From: Pollenia angustigena
Lineage: Eukaryota; Arthropoda; Insecta; Diptera; Polleniidae
Assembly (NCBI GenBank): GCA_930367215.1
Contig: OV884056.1
Location: 280,222,067-280,286,066 of the forward strand
Direction: 5' to 3'
DNA: 64,000 bases
In this document: one piece after another, positions 33,891-44,290 of the stretch
How the letters are laid out: each line of letters begins with the position of its first letter
How positions within the stretch are numbered: position 1 is the first letter of the stretch
Translations under genes and position numbers: made by a program
The notes under the pieces: model-generated
The model's database searches: none
What the model saw: only the letters and a program-made list of their open reading frames with translations
What the model was told of the DNA's origin: nothing

Positions 33891-36395
33891 AAAAAAGGAG
33901 GTAATTGAAATAAAAATTAAGGGCTCTGTAGATGCCATTCCTCTAAGATCACTGTCGCCCCTCCATTTAAGTTTTTTAACCGATTCTTAGTCTGAGTTAA
34001 AAGGTTATCGCTTCGCATACTAACACAGCAGAAGTAACTATTGTTCTTTCCAAACCCCATACGCATTCATTGACCCCCGACACACTGTCTCAAGCTTTCA
34101 CAGCATACTTTGCATACAATTTTGGGTATTCTGGACTTGTATTCATCACCCAAATTTCCGTTCTTAACTATGAAAATAAACACTTTTTATAGCAGCTGCT
34201 ATAGATGTTCTGAACGCTTTTACTGTTTATTCAAAACAAATGTAACAAATGATAAATTCACTGTTTATTGTTGATGTTTTGTCTAAGCTTTAATATCGTT
34301 GCAAACAAGACTTGAGTGCTTGTAATTCTCATTCGCTTTACAGTTTTATTGATATAATATTTTTAGTTTTTCCAAAGGATTTCAAAAAAGGTTTGCTGAT
34401 TATCTGTTCCCTGTTTCTCAAAGCTTCAAGTAACAAATCTACAAGCAAAATATATTTGAAACAAAAACAAAAATTGTAAAATTGTTGCTTTTTTAATGTA
34501 TTTTACTTGCAGAATTGTAACTTGTAACCTGCTGGCCTAAGCAGCCATAGGAACTAGCTTTTCCCCCAACAATAAATTTCAGTGTAGGTATCAAAAAATA
34601 TTTCGAATTTAGCACATCATAATTAATGAATGAAAAAATGTTGTATTCCCGAAAATAACGTTGATAGTAAGTCTGTGTTCATACGGTTCATATCTTATTG
34701 ACATGATTGCTACTTTATAGGCGAGAGGGATGAGGGGAAAAGAAACGAGTACACAGATGCATGTACTGTCTTTACGTTTTGCTTTCTTATTCGTTGTTTA
34801 ATTTTGTTTTTGTTTTCAATATCAAAAAGCACACATGCATACGCACGTCGTTAACATGACATGAATCATTTGAACGACAACTCATGTTCAAAGAAGAAAA
34901 AGGAAGAATCTTGTCAATAAGACATAAGCCGTATGAACTCAGACTAACAATGGGTCATTAGAACAATTGCTACCAGGGTTGCCAGATTTTTTTGAGCTCC
35001 ATCGCTAAACAGGATGTCAGAAATCGCCAAACGTCAACTGTGTTTAGTTTTTCTAATATTTTTTTTTTTAATTAAATCTTGCATACAAAAAAAAGCTGGT
35101 ATAATATTTTAGTCAAAAATCGCAAAAAACTGAGAAAAATACAAAAAAGTCGCCGAAAGTAAATTCTGTTTTGTTTGTGTTATTTTTTTTTTTTTTAAAT
35201 AACATAAAATGGAGATCATATATTTAGTTAAAAAAACTAAAATTAAGTACACAATTCTATAAGATAAGATCGTACACTTCAGCCTTATCGATTTCATTAC
35301 TGGTGTTTTGACCTGCATACATACTATTAGAATTAAACAGTGACTTAATATAAAATTCACTTAAAATGATAACAAAACAAAAATCATGTGAACAAAGTTG
35401 CCAGTTTTTTTTTTTAATTAGTAATGATAACGAAAAATGACCAATTGTTAAAAAAAATCGCTGAAATAATATAAATGGTAAAAATAGCCAAGTAAATCGC
35501 CAGTTATATCAAAAATCGCCAGTCGTCAATGGAAAATCCCACCGCCAAACACGTTTCAAATCACCTGATTTTTAGAAAAATGTCGTTAAGACCAAAAATC
35601 AAGAACAAACTGACCGTAGATCGAAAACTAAATGGTGTCCAAAAATTGAGGTATCAGTTTAATTTAAAAAAAGTTTTTTTTTTAGATATCAAAAATATCT
35701 AAGAACAATTTTTGTTGAACTGTTAATTTATAATTTTTGATATTCTTAATTAGGCTTGAGTTCATCAAATTTAATTTTCATTAAATTATTTCAAATCCCG
35801 GGTTCAAATCCCAGCTCAGCCAGGACAAATTATCAATAAATTTAAATAAAAATTCCAAGTTCAAAAATATCTATAATTCAGTTAGTTACAAATAGGTTCC
35901 AGTTAAAAATGAAAAATTATTTCGGTCAAGTGACGTCTCCGACTGGCTTGGCAGGATGCTAATCTTTTGCCGAAATTCTCAATCAATAAACAATTTTCAA
36001 TAAACTGTCGGCAATGGTCAGTGTTGCCAAAACTTGGTGACCGGAAATAGCTAAATTTACGGAAAAAATGGATAAAAAATTGATAAAAATGGGCTAAAAA
36101 ATGGCTAAAAGCTTTTTTATATAAAAACACATTAAAATTCAATAACAAAACAGAAATAATTAATTTAAAGTTGTTAACGATGAAATTTTGAGTTAAGATC
36201 AATTTGTTAAAAAAGAATAAACGTTAATTAATATTAAAAAATTAAATCATCGAAAAATTCGACGTCGTTATTGTTCATCTCATAGGAATCACTCACTCAT
36301 TAGTTTCAATAATCATAAGTTTAAAATAATTTGAACGTAAATCAAAATCACGACAACATTTACCCAACCTTTTGAGTCCAGATCTACAATAAAAA

Positions 36396-36690
36396 ACAAG
36401 TAAGAAAGAGTAGTCGGTTAAACCCGACTTTTTGACACCCTACACCACATTAGAACCTTTGTACCAAATTTTATCAAATAATCTCTAAAGTGTGACCTGT
36501 ACTTTGCGCACAAGGTTTTCATGGACAGCCAGCCAGCCGGACAAACATCGTTAATTCGACTCAGAAAGTGATTCTGAGTTAATCGGTATAAGTAAAGGTG
36601 GGCTAAGGCCTAATATTTTAAGGTGTTACAGACATCAGCACAAACGCATAGTACCCTCTCCACTATTGTGGTGGTGGTATAAATATTGTA
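36396..36690 (+). repeat. F2 dispersed repeat, short copy inside the hAT element
   Basis: It starts ACAAGTAAGAAAGAG followed by a hairpin (GTCGG-GTTAAA-CCCGAC type) and a T run. It then has ACACCCTACACCACA, GCGCACAAGG, CAGCCAGCCAGCCGG, GACTCAGAAAGTGATTCTGA, CATCAGCACAAACGCAT and an ACCCTCTCCAC...GTGGTGGTGG end. It gives the 5' to 3' order for the F2 family. The start ACAAGTAAGA and hairpin design resemble F1, so the two families may be cousins. Confidence 0.78.
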
Positions 36691-36778
36691 TTGTTATGGT
36701 AGAAATATTTACCTAATTGATAAAATCGAATTAACGGTTGCTTAATGTAACCTTTTTTCTCAAATAACTTTTAACGAT

Positions 36779-36949
36779 TGTGGAGTTATTCACAAAATAA
36801 ATTACGTCCGACTCAATTGATTTCAAAATTAACAATCCTAAAATTTTATTACAGAAAATTAATAATTAAAAATAAAAATCAACTGTTACTAATCTAAATA
36901 AAAAATTTTAAAACAAAGTATAAACTTAAATATGTTGTAGAGTACCACA
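36779..36949 (-). repeat. 3' LTR, 171 bp
   Basis: On the minus strand it starts TGTGGTACTCTACAAC and ends AATAACTCCACA. An AATAAA-type polyadenylation signal (TGTAATAAAATT) lies within. I see no difference from the 5' LTR. Confidence 0.95.
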
Positions 36950-36960
36950 TTATCCCCTTC
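36950..36960 (-). promoter_or_regulatory. Polypurine tract before the 3' LTR
   Basis: GGAAGGGGATAA on the minus strand (its first G being the last base of the pol stop TAG) ends exactly at the TG of the LTR. It primes plus-strand DNA synthesis in LTR elements. Confidence 0.8.
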
Positions 36961-39900
36961 CTAGTTTAAACACACTTGTTTAAACGATATAGTTTTAACT
37001 GGCCTTGAATCTTTCAACTTAGTTGAGTTTTCCGCAATCTCGTTGTTAACAAAAGCTGGTTTAAGATGATCAATTGAAACATTTTCCGTTCTTGATCCAA
37101 TTTGCAGTTTAAAAAACTTGTCGCTTTTATGTATAACTTTATATGGACCGGCATATTTTGGACATAAAGGCTTAGAGGAATATAATTTCTTCCATACGTG
37201 CGAAGTATTTTTCAAATCTTTATGAACAAATGGTTTCTGAACAGTGTGATTACTTGCCGGAATTGACTTGACATTTTCAAATGATTGCCGCAGCTGTGTT
37301 AACACTTCCGAAGGAGGTGCATGGTAGTCTATTTTGCTTTTAAAAAAATCACCTGGTAATCGAAGGACTTCTCCATAAACTAATTCCGCAGAAGATGCTT
37401 TAATATCCTCTTTGTAAACCGCTCTTAGTCCTAGCAGAACCATAGGTAGTGTTTTTGTCCACTGTAAATTTTCGCTGCAGATTAAAGCTGTTTTGAGTGT
37501 ACGATGAAATCGTTCGACAATTCCGTTTGATTGCGGATGATACGCTGTAGATTGTTGATGTTGAGCTCCAAAAGTTTTAGCAATGTTTGCAAAAACTTTT
37601 GAGGTAAACTGCCTTCCTCGATCTGTGTGTATTTTATGAGGGCAGCCAAATCTACTCACCCATCCTTCAATAAAATTCCTACATACTTCTTCAGATGTAA
37701 TATTCTTTAAGGGTATAACCTCAACCCATCTGGTAAAACGGTCTATAATTGTCAACATGTATTGATACCCTTCTGATGGTGGTAACGGTCCTACAATGTC
37801 CATATGGATAGTTGCAAATCGCTGAGTTTCTTGAGGAAAGACGCCAAACTTTGATTTTGTGTGACGATTCACTTTTGAAGCTTGACAAATGGTACACATT
37901 TTAACCCATTTGTTACAATCTTTATTTATAGATGGCCATACAAATCTTTGGGCGAGTAAACGCCTAGTTGAACGTATTCCAGGATGTGTAAGTCCATGTA
38001 TATTGTCAAATACTGCTTTCCGTAATTGCAAAGGAACATATGGTCTTACATGTTCAGTAGATACGTCACAAAATATTTTTACATCAGAATTTGGAACTTG
38101 TAAAAGTTTAAACTTAAGTGCAGTTGACGAATTACGAAAATTTAAAAAATCTTCATCGGTAGTTTGTAAGTTGGCGATATCTTCATATTTGATGTAAGAA
38201 ATTTCTTCTATACGTGACATTGCATCCGCTACCACGTTAAATTTACCAGATATATGACGAATATCTGTCGTAAATTGTGATATGAAATCTAGGTGCCGAT
38301 ATTGTCTCGGTGATGCTTTTTCAGGATTTTGATTGAAAGCAAACACTAATGGCTTATGGTCAGTGTAGAGAACAAATTTTCGGCCTTCAAGTATATGACG
38401 GAAATATTTAATAGACTGATATGCAGCTAGCAATTCCCTGTCATATGTACTATATTTCGATTCAGCTTTCGAAAGCTTCCTGGAAAAGAATGCTAATGGT
38501 TTCCAATCACCATTAACAAATTGTTCAACTGCGGCGCCTATTGCCAATTCAGAAGCATCAACCTTTAAACAAATTTCAGCCTCAGGATCTGGATGAGAAA
38601 GTATAACAGATTTAATTAAATGTTCCTTGCATTGGTGGAAATCGTCCTCAAGATCATTCGTCCATTGAATAGGGGTTTTGTCATTTTTTACCGCACCTTT
38701 TAAGAGGTCATTAAGTCTAACTTGAATTTTTGCAACACCTGGCATAAATTTTCTATAGAAATTAATCATGGCTAAAAATCTTTTTAAATCCATTACAGTC
38801 TTTGGTTTTGGATATTGAACAATGCTTTCAACTTTGTCTTTCGATGGTTTTAAACCAGCAGAAGTTATATTAAAACCAAGAAAATCAATCTCATCTAAGC
38901 CAAATTTGCATTTACTAGGATTAATTAAAATACCGTAATTTTTTAACCGTTCAAATAGAATCTTTAGATGTTCAATATGTTCTTTTTCAGATTTTGAAGC
39001 TATTAGCACATCGTCAATATAAACAAAAGCAAACTCTAATCCCCTACAGACTTCGTCCATATACCTTTGGAAGGTCTGTGCAGCATTTCTTAGGCCAAAT
39101 GGCATTTTGAGGAACTCAAAGAGTCCAAAAGGAGTAATTATGGCGGTTTTGGGTATATCAGCGGGATTAACTCTTATTTGATGATACGCCCGCACCAGGT
39201 CAAGTTTGGAAAATACTTGACAGTTTTTTAAATTGTATGTAAAATCTGACAAAAAAGGGATGGAGTACTTATCTGGAACCGTAACTTTGTTGAGAAAACG
39301 ATAGTCTCCACAGGGACGCCAGTCTCCATTGGATTTTGACACCATGTGAAGAGGGTTAGCCCACTCACTCTTAGATGGTTGAATAATGCCCTGATCCAGC
39401 ATAAACTGAAATTCTCTTTTTGCTATCATTAAACGTTTCGAATCAAGTCTACGAGCTTTTGCTGTGACTGGTCTTCCAGTAGTTTCAATGTAGTGAAAAC
39501 ATTTTGTTTCGTTTTTGCACTTGAGGGATGAGTTAATACTTACAATCTCTTGGAATTCTTGGAGAATTTTTTTATAAACACAATCATCCTTCTGAACATG
39601 AGAAATTGATAAAGAAGGTAGTGATGATAATGATGCAGGAGTAGATATTAATGTTTTTCCGTCAATTAATACACGATTCTTAAGATCGGGTAATAAATGA
39701 TGGTGCTTTAAAAAATCAGATCCCAAAATTGGTCGAGTGACATCAGCAACAAGGAAAATCCAGGAGAAGTTTCTGCGCAAACCAAAATTTAGCTGGAGTA
39801 ACGCAGTTCCAAACGTTTGTATCTCCGTTCCATTTGCTGCGAAAAGTTTGATAGAAAAAGGTTTTAATGTTGAGCTTCGTTGTTGTTTTATTGTAGGCGG

Positions 39901-40038
39901 AATAACTGATACATCAGCTCCTGTATCAACAAGGAAGGAACGTTTAGTTGTTATATCTTTAAGAAGTAAGCGGTTTGTTGTTGATATTTCGGGTACCGCT
40001 TTACCCGAAATTTCATTTAGTTTTTTGCTTGCGGGTGT
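36961..40038 (-). CDS. pol polyprotein: protease, RT, RNase H, integrase
   Basis: One open frame of about 1025 codons ends in TAG next to the polypurine tract. No ATG start is needed if it is made by frameshifting from gag. Domain order: aspartic protease with SFLVDTGADVSVIP (codons at 39916-39940); reverse transcriptase with FSKLDLVRAYHQIRV and the catalytic FVYIDD (YIDD at 39010-39021); RNase H with LKVDASELAIGAAVEQ, STYDRELLA and YTDHKPL. The integrase has an HHCC zinc site (HGLTH...CTICQ), a catalytic core with HMDIVGPL, HTDRGRQF and GIVERFHR (the D, D and E), and a C-terminal GPYKV-type module. All key residues seen are intact and there is no internal stop, consistent with recent activity. 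It belongs to the Ty3/gypsy class. The start within gag is uncertain. Confidence 0.93.
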   Translation of the reverse strand, partial: TPASKKLNEISGKAVPEISTTNRLLLKDITTKRSFLVDTGADVSVIPPTIKQQRSSTLKPFSIKLFAANGTEIQTFGTALLQLNFGLRRNFSWIFLVADVTRPILGSDFLKHHHLLPDLKNRVLIDGKTLISTPASLSSLPSLSISHVQKDDCVYKKILQEFQEIVSINSSLKCKNETKCFHYIETTGRPVTAKARRLDSKRLMIAKREFQFMLDQGIIQPSKSEWANPLHMVSKSNGDWRPCGDYRFLNKVTVPDKYSIPFLSDFTYNLKNCQVFSKLDLVRAYHQIRVNPADIPKTAIITPFGLFEFLKMPFGLRNAAQTFQRYMDEVCRGLEFAFVYIDDVLIASKSEKEHIEHLKILFERLKNYGILINPSKCKFGLDEIDFLGFNITSAGLKPSKDKVESIVQYPKPKTVMDLKRFLAMINFYRKFMPGVAKIQVRLNDLLKGAVKNDKTPIQWTNDLEDDFHQCKEHLIKSVILSHPDPEAEICLKVDASELAIGAAVEQFVNGDWKPLAFFSRKLSKAESKYSTYDRELLAAYQSIKYFRHILEGRKFVLYTDHKPLVFAFNQNPEKASPRQYRHLDFISQFTTDIRHISGKFNVVADAMSRIEEISYIKYEDIANLQTTDEDFLNFRNSSTALKFKLLQVPNSDVKIFCDVSTEHVRPYVPLQLRKAVFDNIHGLTHPGIRSTRRLLAQRFVWPSINKDCNKWVKMCTICQASKVNRHTKSKFGVFPQETQRFATIHMDIVGPLPPSEGYQYMLTIIDRFTRWVEVIPLKNITSEEVCRNFIEGWVSRFGCPHKIHTDRGRQFTSKVFANIAKTFGAQHQQSTAYHPQSNGIVERFHRTLKTALICSENLQWTKTLPMVLLGLRAVYKEDIKASSAELVYGEVLRLPGDFFKSKIDYHAPPSEVLTQLRQSFENVKSIPASNHTVQKPFVHKDLKNTSHVWKKLYSSKPLCPKYAGPYKVIHKSDKFFKLQIGSRTENVSIDHLKPAFVNNEIAENSTKLKDSRPVKTISFKQVCLN

Positions 40039-40298
40039 TTACAAGGCGAAACACATTTTGTTTCATCTCGAGAAATTCTCGAAAGTTGGAATAGTGACTC
40101 AATTTGAATAAACCATAATTGTGGTTGATCAGCCCAAAATGGCGGAAGTTTTTGAATTGTTGCAGTTGATGTAGCCGCTACTTCTGGATATCTTGTTGAA
40201 TCGTTTTGTTGAAGGTTGCGTGATGCTTGTCCAGTAGTATTAGGATTTTGCAGGATTGCATGATCCGCAGGAGGAGTCGGTGAATGTACTAAGGACAT
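40017..40298 (-). pseudogene. gag remnant of the LTR retrotransposon
   Basis: The ATG at 40298 directly follows the primer site. The 93-codon frame encodes a Pro/Thr/Gln-rich start, then the conserved LPPFWADQPQLWFIQIESLF block of gag in this group, then SRISRDETK. It jumps to CVSPCKHPQAKN and a TAA. The last part looks like the end of the gag zinc knuckle. This implies that most of the capsid and the start of the knuckle are deleted, with the junction near 40055-40062. The frame differs from pol, which opens at 40038 and overlaps it by about 20 bases. Without capsid this copy cannot make particles alone. Confidence 0.8.
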
Positions 40299-40308
40299 GG
40301 GGTCACCA
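40299..40308 (-). promoter_or_regulatory. Primer-binding site, tRNA-Trp type
   Basis: TGGTGACCCC on the minus strand, four bases from the 5' LTR. It is complementary to the last bases (with CCA) of insect tRNA-Trp. The match stops at ten bases because the gag ATG follows immediately. Confidence 0.8.
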
Positions 40309-40312
40309 AATT

Positions 40313-40483
40313 TGTGGAGTTATTCACAAAATAAATTACGTCCGACTCAATTGATTTCAAAATTAACAATCCTAAAATTTTATTACAGAAAATTAATAAT
40401 TAAAAATAAAAATCAACTGTTACTAATCTAAATAAAAAATTTTAAAACAAAGTATAAACTTAAATATGTTGTAGAGTACCACA
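40313..40483 (-). repeat. 5' LTR, 171 bp
   Basis: Identical by eye to the 3' LTR. It is followed on the minus strand by AATT and the primer-binding site. The CGAT duplication lies directly outside at 40484-40487. Confidence 0.95.
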
Positions 40484-40869
40484 CGATGTTTACTTGGCTA
40501 AATACCCTCTCTACTTCAGCATTAGACCATGGAAGTGAGAGCAACTTCATAGTCAATTCTGAAATTTTTAAAAACATTTTGTTACCGCCTGCATCCCTTT
40601 ATTGAAATACTTGCAACCAGATAGAAACAGCGATGTTTGTGTTGATCCATTTTATAAATTTAATAGTTCCTTTATTTTGAAAGATGTTTCAGCGTCATAG
40701 TTTATAGCGATTTTCAACATTTGTAAAAGTTGTGATTTAAATTAAAGGCGTTTTAATTGTTCAAAATGTTTGTTTTACTTTTATATATTTTTATAACAAA
40801 ATTAGCCACTAAATGGCTAAATTGGCAACACTGGCAATGGTTCATATCTACTCGATAATGCTGTTTTTA

Positions 40870-41095
40870 AACCCCACAAGAAATATTCTTAAGGTGTCAA
40901 ATCGCACGACCTTGGTGGCTAATTTACTCCTCCTCTACGAGAAATGCCTTTTTCGAACTTTTCTTTCAAAAGATCCATTGTTTCTCTTGCTGTGTGTCAA
41001 GTTGAACCACACATTCTCTACGTCTAAATTATAAATTTTCCGCCACAAAAAGCTTCGAATCATCTCCCTGTAGCGATTTCCCTTGACTGATAATA
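40870..41095 (-). pseudogene. Mariner-superfamily transposase relic, third copy
   Basis: The minus strand reads a damaged transposase centre: REMIRSFLWRKIYNLDVENV, then a small deletion through the QQDGA motif, SKRNN-type residues in a shifted frame, and a PPRSCDLTP-like stretch near 40900. DNA-level similarity to 26650-26870 is high (for example TTTTGAAAGRAAAGTTCGAA and CTCGTAGAGGAGGAGT). It lies just outside the hAT element. Confidence 0.75.
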
Positions 41096-42889
41096 TATCA
41101 AATTTAAACACCCTTTACATGTAGGTAAAGATATTGAAAATTTTTAATGTGCCAATGGATACCACTAACAATATCTAGACACCAACAATTTTTTTTTAGA
41201 TTTGTTAACTTCTGTAATCGATAAACTTCTAAAAAATTCCTTTGGAAATGGTACTTTTTTGAACGAGTCTTTTTGCTTTACATTAATTTTTGTTAAAAAG
41301 TTTATTTTTAACATTTTGAAGGTAATTTTTAAGATACATTTTTTTATAAAAAATTTAATATCTGAAAGGGGCCTTCTTGAAAAACAACTTTTTTTAAGAA
41401 AAATCTATTTTGCAAAAAAAAAAAAATTATTTTGCCAAAGTTCCGCTTTTAAAACACCTATTTGTTTTTTTTTGCAAAACTACCTTATTAAACGATAAAG
41501 CTTTTATGCAAATCAAGATGCAGTTTTCATTAAATATATGCTTTTTTTTTTTGGAAAATGTACCCTTTAAAAGTACTATTAAACAAATACTAAGTGAAAG
41601 AACGACTGAAAAAGCCAACAAAAGAAATTCTAGAAAATTAGATTTGTTTCTAAAGTCTTTTGTTTCTTAAGTTGATGAATACCAAACAAATCTATTGTTT
41701 ACATTAAGAACTTGCCATATTTCTAAACTTGTATCTCTAAAATTATGTCAACATTTGACATACAAATCAAATTTCAACAATTTTTCTTTTTGATAATTTA
41801 TTACAGTTGAACAAAAACCAGACATCCTCTGTTCATCAATAAAATACCCACACCTTTTTTTCTTTTGCAAGTATTTCAAATTTGTTCTACTTAATTTAAC
41901 GTATCAAAAACTAATCAGGTTATTAACTGCACTACTTGAAAACTCACAAATACAAATTTTTCAAGTTGGTTTCCTAAGTATTTTTATTGCATTTTAAATA
42001 AGCCAACAATAGTTTCTGCTGCTGTTTGCATCAAAACAATTTAATAAATATTTGATTTTATTTGTATAATACCAGCAAATATGTTTTTTATTAATACAAA
42101 TTCAATCCAAATCCAAATTAAAAAATATAAAAAAAAAAAAATGTTATTGCATGTTCACCCAAACTATGTTGAGTAATAAAAATTTTGTTGAAAAATATTC
42201 GCATGCAACTGCTACAAATTCAAGAATTAAAACAAAAATAAAAAAAGACGGCAAACATTTGAGTATTGAGATTTTTTTTTTTACTTTAGTTTGCATAATT
42301 ATTTTAACACGTAGCCAAATAGAAAAACAACACATTCACTTAACTAGAGTGTTGGTTTTTTTAAAGACAGTAACACAGAGTTTTTTAATAAATTTTTGTT
42401 TTGTTTTTTTTTTTAATTTATTTTAAATAATTTAATACTCGTTTTAAAATATGATTTTGACGCAGTAGTCATACACTCACTCATAATGAAAATACACGCA
42501 ACGGCTTAAATAAAAGCTTATTTATATACAAATTTATATTTAATTCAACAGTTTTTTTGCTGTTGGTTTGCTTCACATCTTATAAATCGATCTAGAAACG
42601 AAAAAAATTCAAATAAATGCTTTTAACTTAAATTGTATAATTTTAAAAATCAAATGTAATTTAGTTAAAAAAAAAAACAGAATTCATAACAAACGGTCGC
42701 TTGATGTAAACTACAGACAGACTTTGAGTATTAGTACAATATTTATTTACAATTTTTAAAATCAAATCAAGTGAATGGACATGTAGTTGTTTCGAGTGCA
42801 CTGTGGTTAAAAAAAAACAAAAAGAGCTTAACCGAATTTTTAAAAAATTTAAAGAAGTCAAAGTTGTAAAAAGTAAAACATTGTCAAAA

Positions 42890-43400
42890 CAGTAACGTAC
42901 AACTGTGATATTGATTTATAGGAGTACCTGTACTATGGCCTAATCTCATGGTAGATCTCAACCACATTGTGAACTATATATGGGCACTTCCAAGATTGTA
43001 AACGGGACATTCGCACACGTTTATATTGACAAAACTGTAAAAAACAACCTGATTTTCATTTTTTAAATTAATGATTCTTTTAACTCTCAATTAGCTCTTT
43101 AATTTCCGCGAATGAAATTTTCGCTTACTGTCGTGGTTTTCGAGATAATTGCAAAAAACCACTGATTGTAAACGGGACAAAAAACGGAAGTGGGTTTTAA
43201 GGGGTAACCGTTTAAATAGTGATTTCTGCGAAACCTGACACAATATTTTATTGGGATTAATTTTAAAATGTTGCGTACTAATGTGCCCTAAAAATGGTTT
43301 CGATTTCAAAATAAAATATGAATTACATTTTTTTAAATAAATTGTTAAAGAAATTGTAAACGGGACAATTTTTCCACCATGATTTACAATTTTTTATGTT
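42890..43400. repeat. Triple-motif repeat, copy A (TTGTAAACGGGACA)
   Basis: The 14-base word TTGTAAACGGGACA occurs at 42996, 43166 and 43354. Between the second and third copies lies GCGAAACCTGACACAATATT, matching the same place in copies B and C (52310-53757), where the repeated word is GAACGTGAMA with nearly the same steps. The element is otherwise strongly diverged from B and C. No frame is shared, since steps of 170 and 188 are not multiples of three. Ends and class are unknown. Confidence 0.7.
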
Positions 43401-43739
43401 GCTATTTATAATCCTTTATATAAGAAACTTAATAAAAAATGTTTTTCAGATCATAAATATGCCTTAGATTAGAGTATTGTTGTTCCAAATGCATATTTTC
43501 TAATAGACACAAGTATGTGCTAAAAGTTGTAGTACTTCGTTTATCATTTATCTTTTTTTTCGAATCAATTAATTTATACGCATATATTAAAAAAATATAA
43601 GCAATTCTCTAAATAAATCTTGAAAAGAAAAATTTTTTTTTTCCATTTTTTGTGGTTGACGTTTTTTGGAAATAGCCATATGCATTTACTAAGAGCCCCT
43701 GCGTATGCGAGAAACATGTTTCGTATACAGGTTGCAATT

Positions 43740-44290
43740 TGAGAGTATGATCGGCTAAATCATACCCTCCGCCTTGTTTTAACCTCCACTCCTAATCTGA
43801 TTCATGGCAGTTTCCGTACTGATAGCAGCAAGTGCTACTCCACATGGGCCCTCCTACAAATAATGACAACTCGTTTTTACCAGCAATGTGGACCACAACC
43901 ACACCGGGCTCTCCAAAAGTATTCCTTCAAAAAAGGACAAGATCACCTTCCAATGCCTCGGGACTTAGGAAGCATTTCGTGGAAAACATATTTACAGAGA
44001 ACTCTCCAACAGTCAACCCGTTTTGCAAGGCCGAGGACTACTAACTCCCGAGGCAACATCAGTTAAGTAAGCTTCGGACTCCTTGGAATCATAAAATCCC
44101 AAGAGCCCTGTCATTTCGGATGCTTGCCGCATTCAAGGTATGCATACAGCTAATCGCCTTAGCAAAGATTGTCAACGCGCGAGGAAAGAATATCGACACA
44201 ACAGTAAACTATAATGATGCTCTAGTCCGCTACCATATCTCTGTTCCGAAGAACTGCATGGAAGTACGACTATAAAGCAGAAAATATACT
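43740..44290. other. GC-richer island of unknown origin
   Basis: This stretch has clearly higher GC than the surrounding intron and overlapping plus-strand frames (43832-44044 and 43863-44066) rich in Pro, Arg, Ser and Thr. It resembles eroded retroelement coding sequence, but I recognise no motif. It is not a Ser exon: the strand is wrong and the EGF spacing absent. Confidence 0.4.

Larger units (their letters stand above)
36779..40483 (-). mobile_element. Ty3/gypsy-type LTR retrotransposon, young, gag-deleted
   Basis: A complete insertion in minus orientation: LTR (36779-36949), polypurine tract, pol, gag remnant, primer-binding site and LTR (40313-40483). It is flanked by the 4-bp duplication CGAT (36775-36778 and 40484-40487). 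The two 171-bp LTRs look identical base for base and have TG...CA ends, so the insertion is recent. The primer site TGGTGACCCC fits the 3' end of tRNA-Trp, a feature of the CsRn1/Kabuki group of arthropod gypsy-type elements. There is no envelope-like frame. Pol is open but gag lacks its middle, so this copy would need help from another element. It sits in the hAT transposase C-terminus. Confidence 0.95.
36011..40841 (-). mobile_element. hAT element carrying nested insertions, 8-bp target duplication
   Basis: CAGTGTTGCCAA starts at 36019 and its inverted partner TTGGCAACACTG ends at 40833. Both are flanked by the perfect 8-bp duplication GCAATGGT (36011-36018 and 40834-40841), the signature of hAT elements. 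On the minus strand just inside the right end is the C-terminal dimerisation motif LSLPWSNAEVERVFSQVNIV, cut by the gypsy-type insertion and resuming after it as VKSYLRKKVTL near 36770. The rest of the transposase is deleted. Nested inside are an F2 repeat and the LTR retrotransposon. Without insertions the hAT remnant is about 0.8-1.1 kb. Confidence 0.9.

Noticed and set aside
37889..38197. 102-codon plus-strand frame
   Set aside because: It is antisense to the integrase/RNase H region of the LTR retrotransposon.
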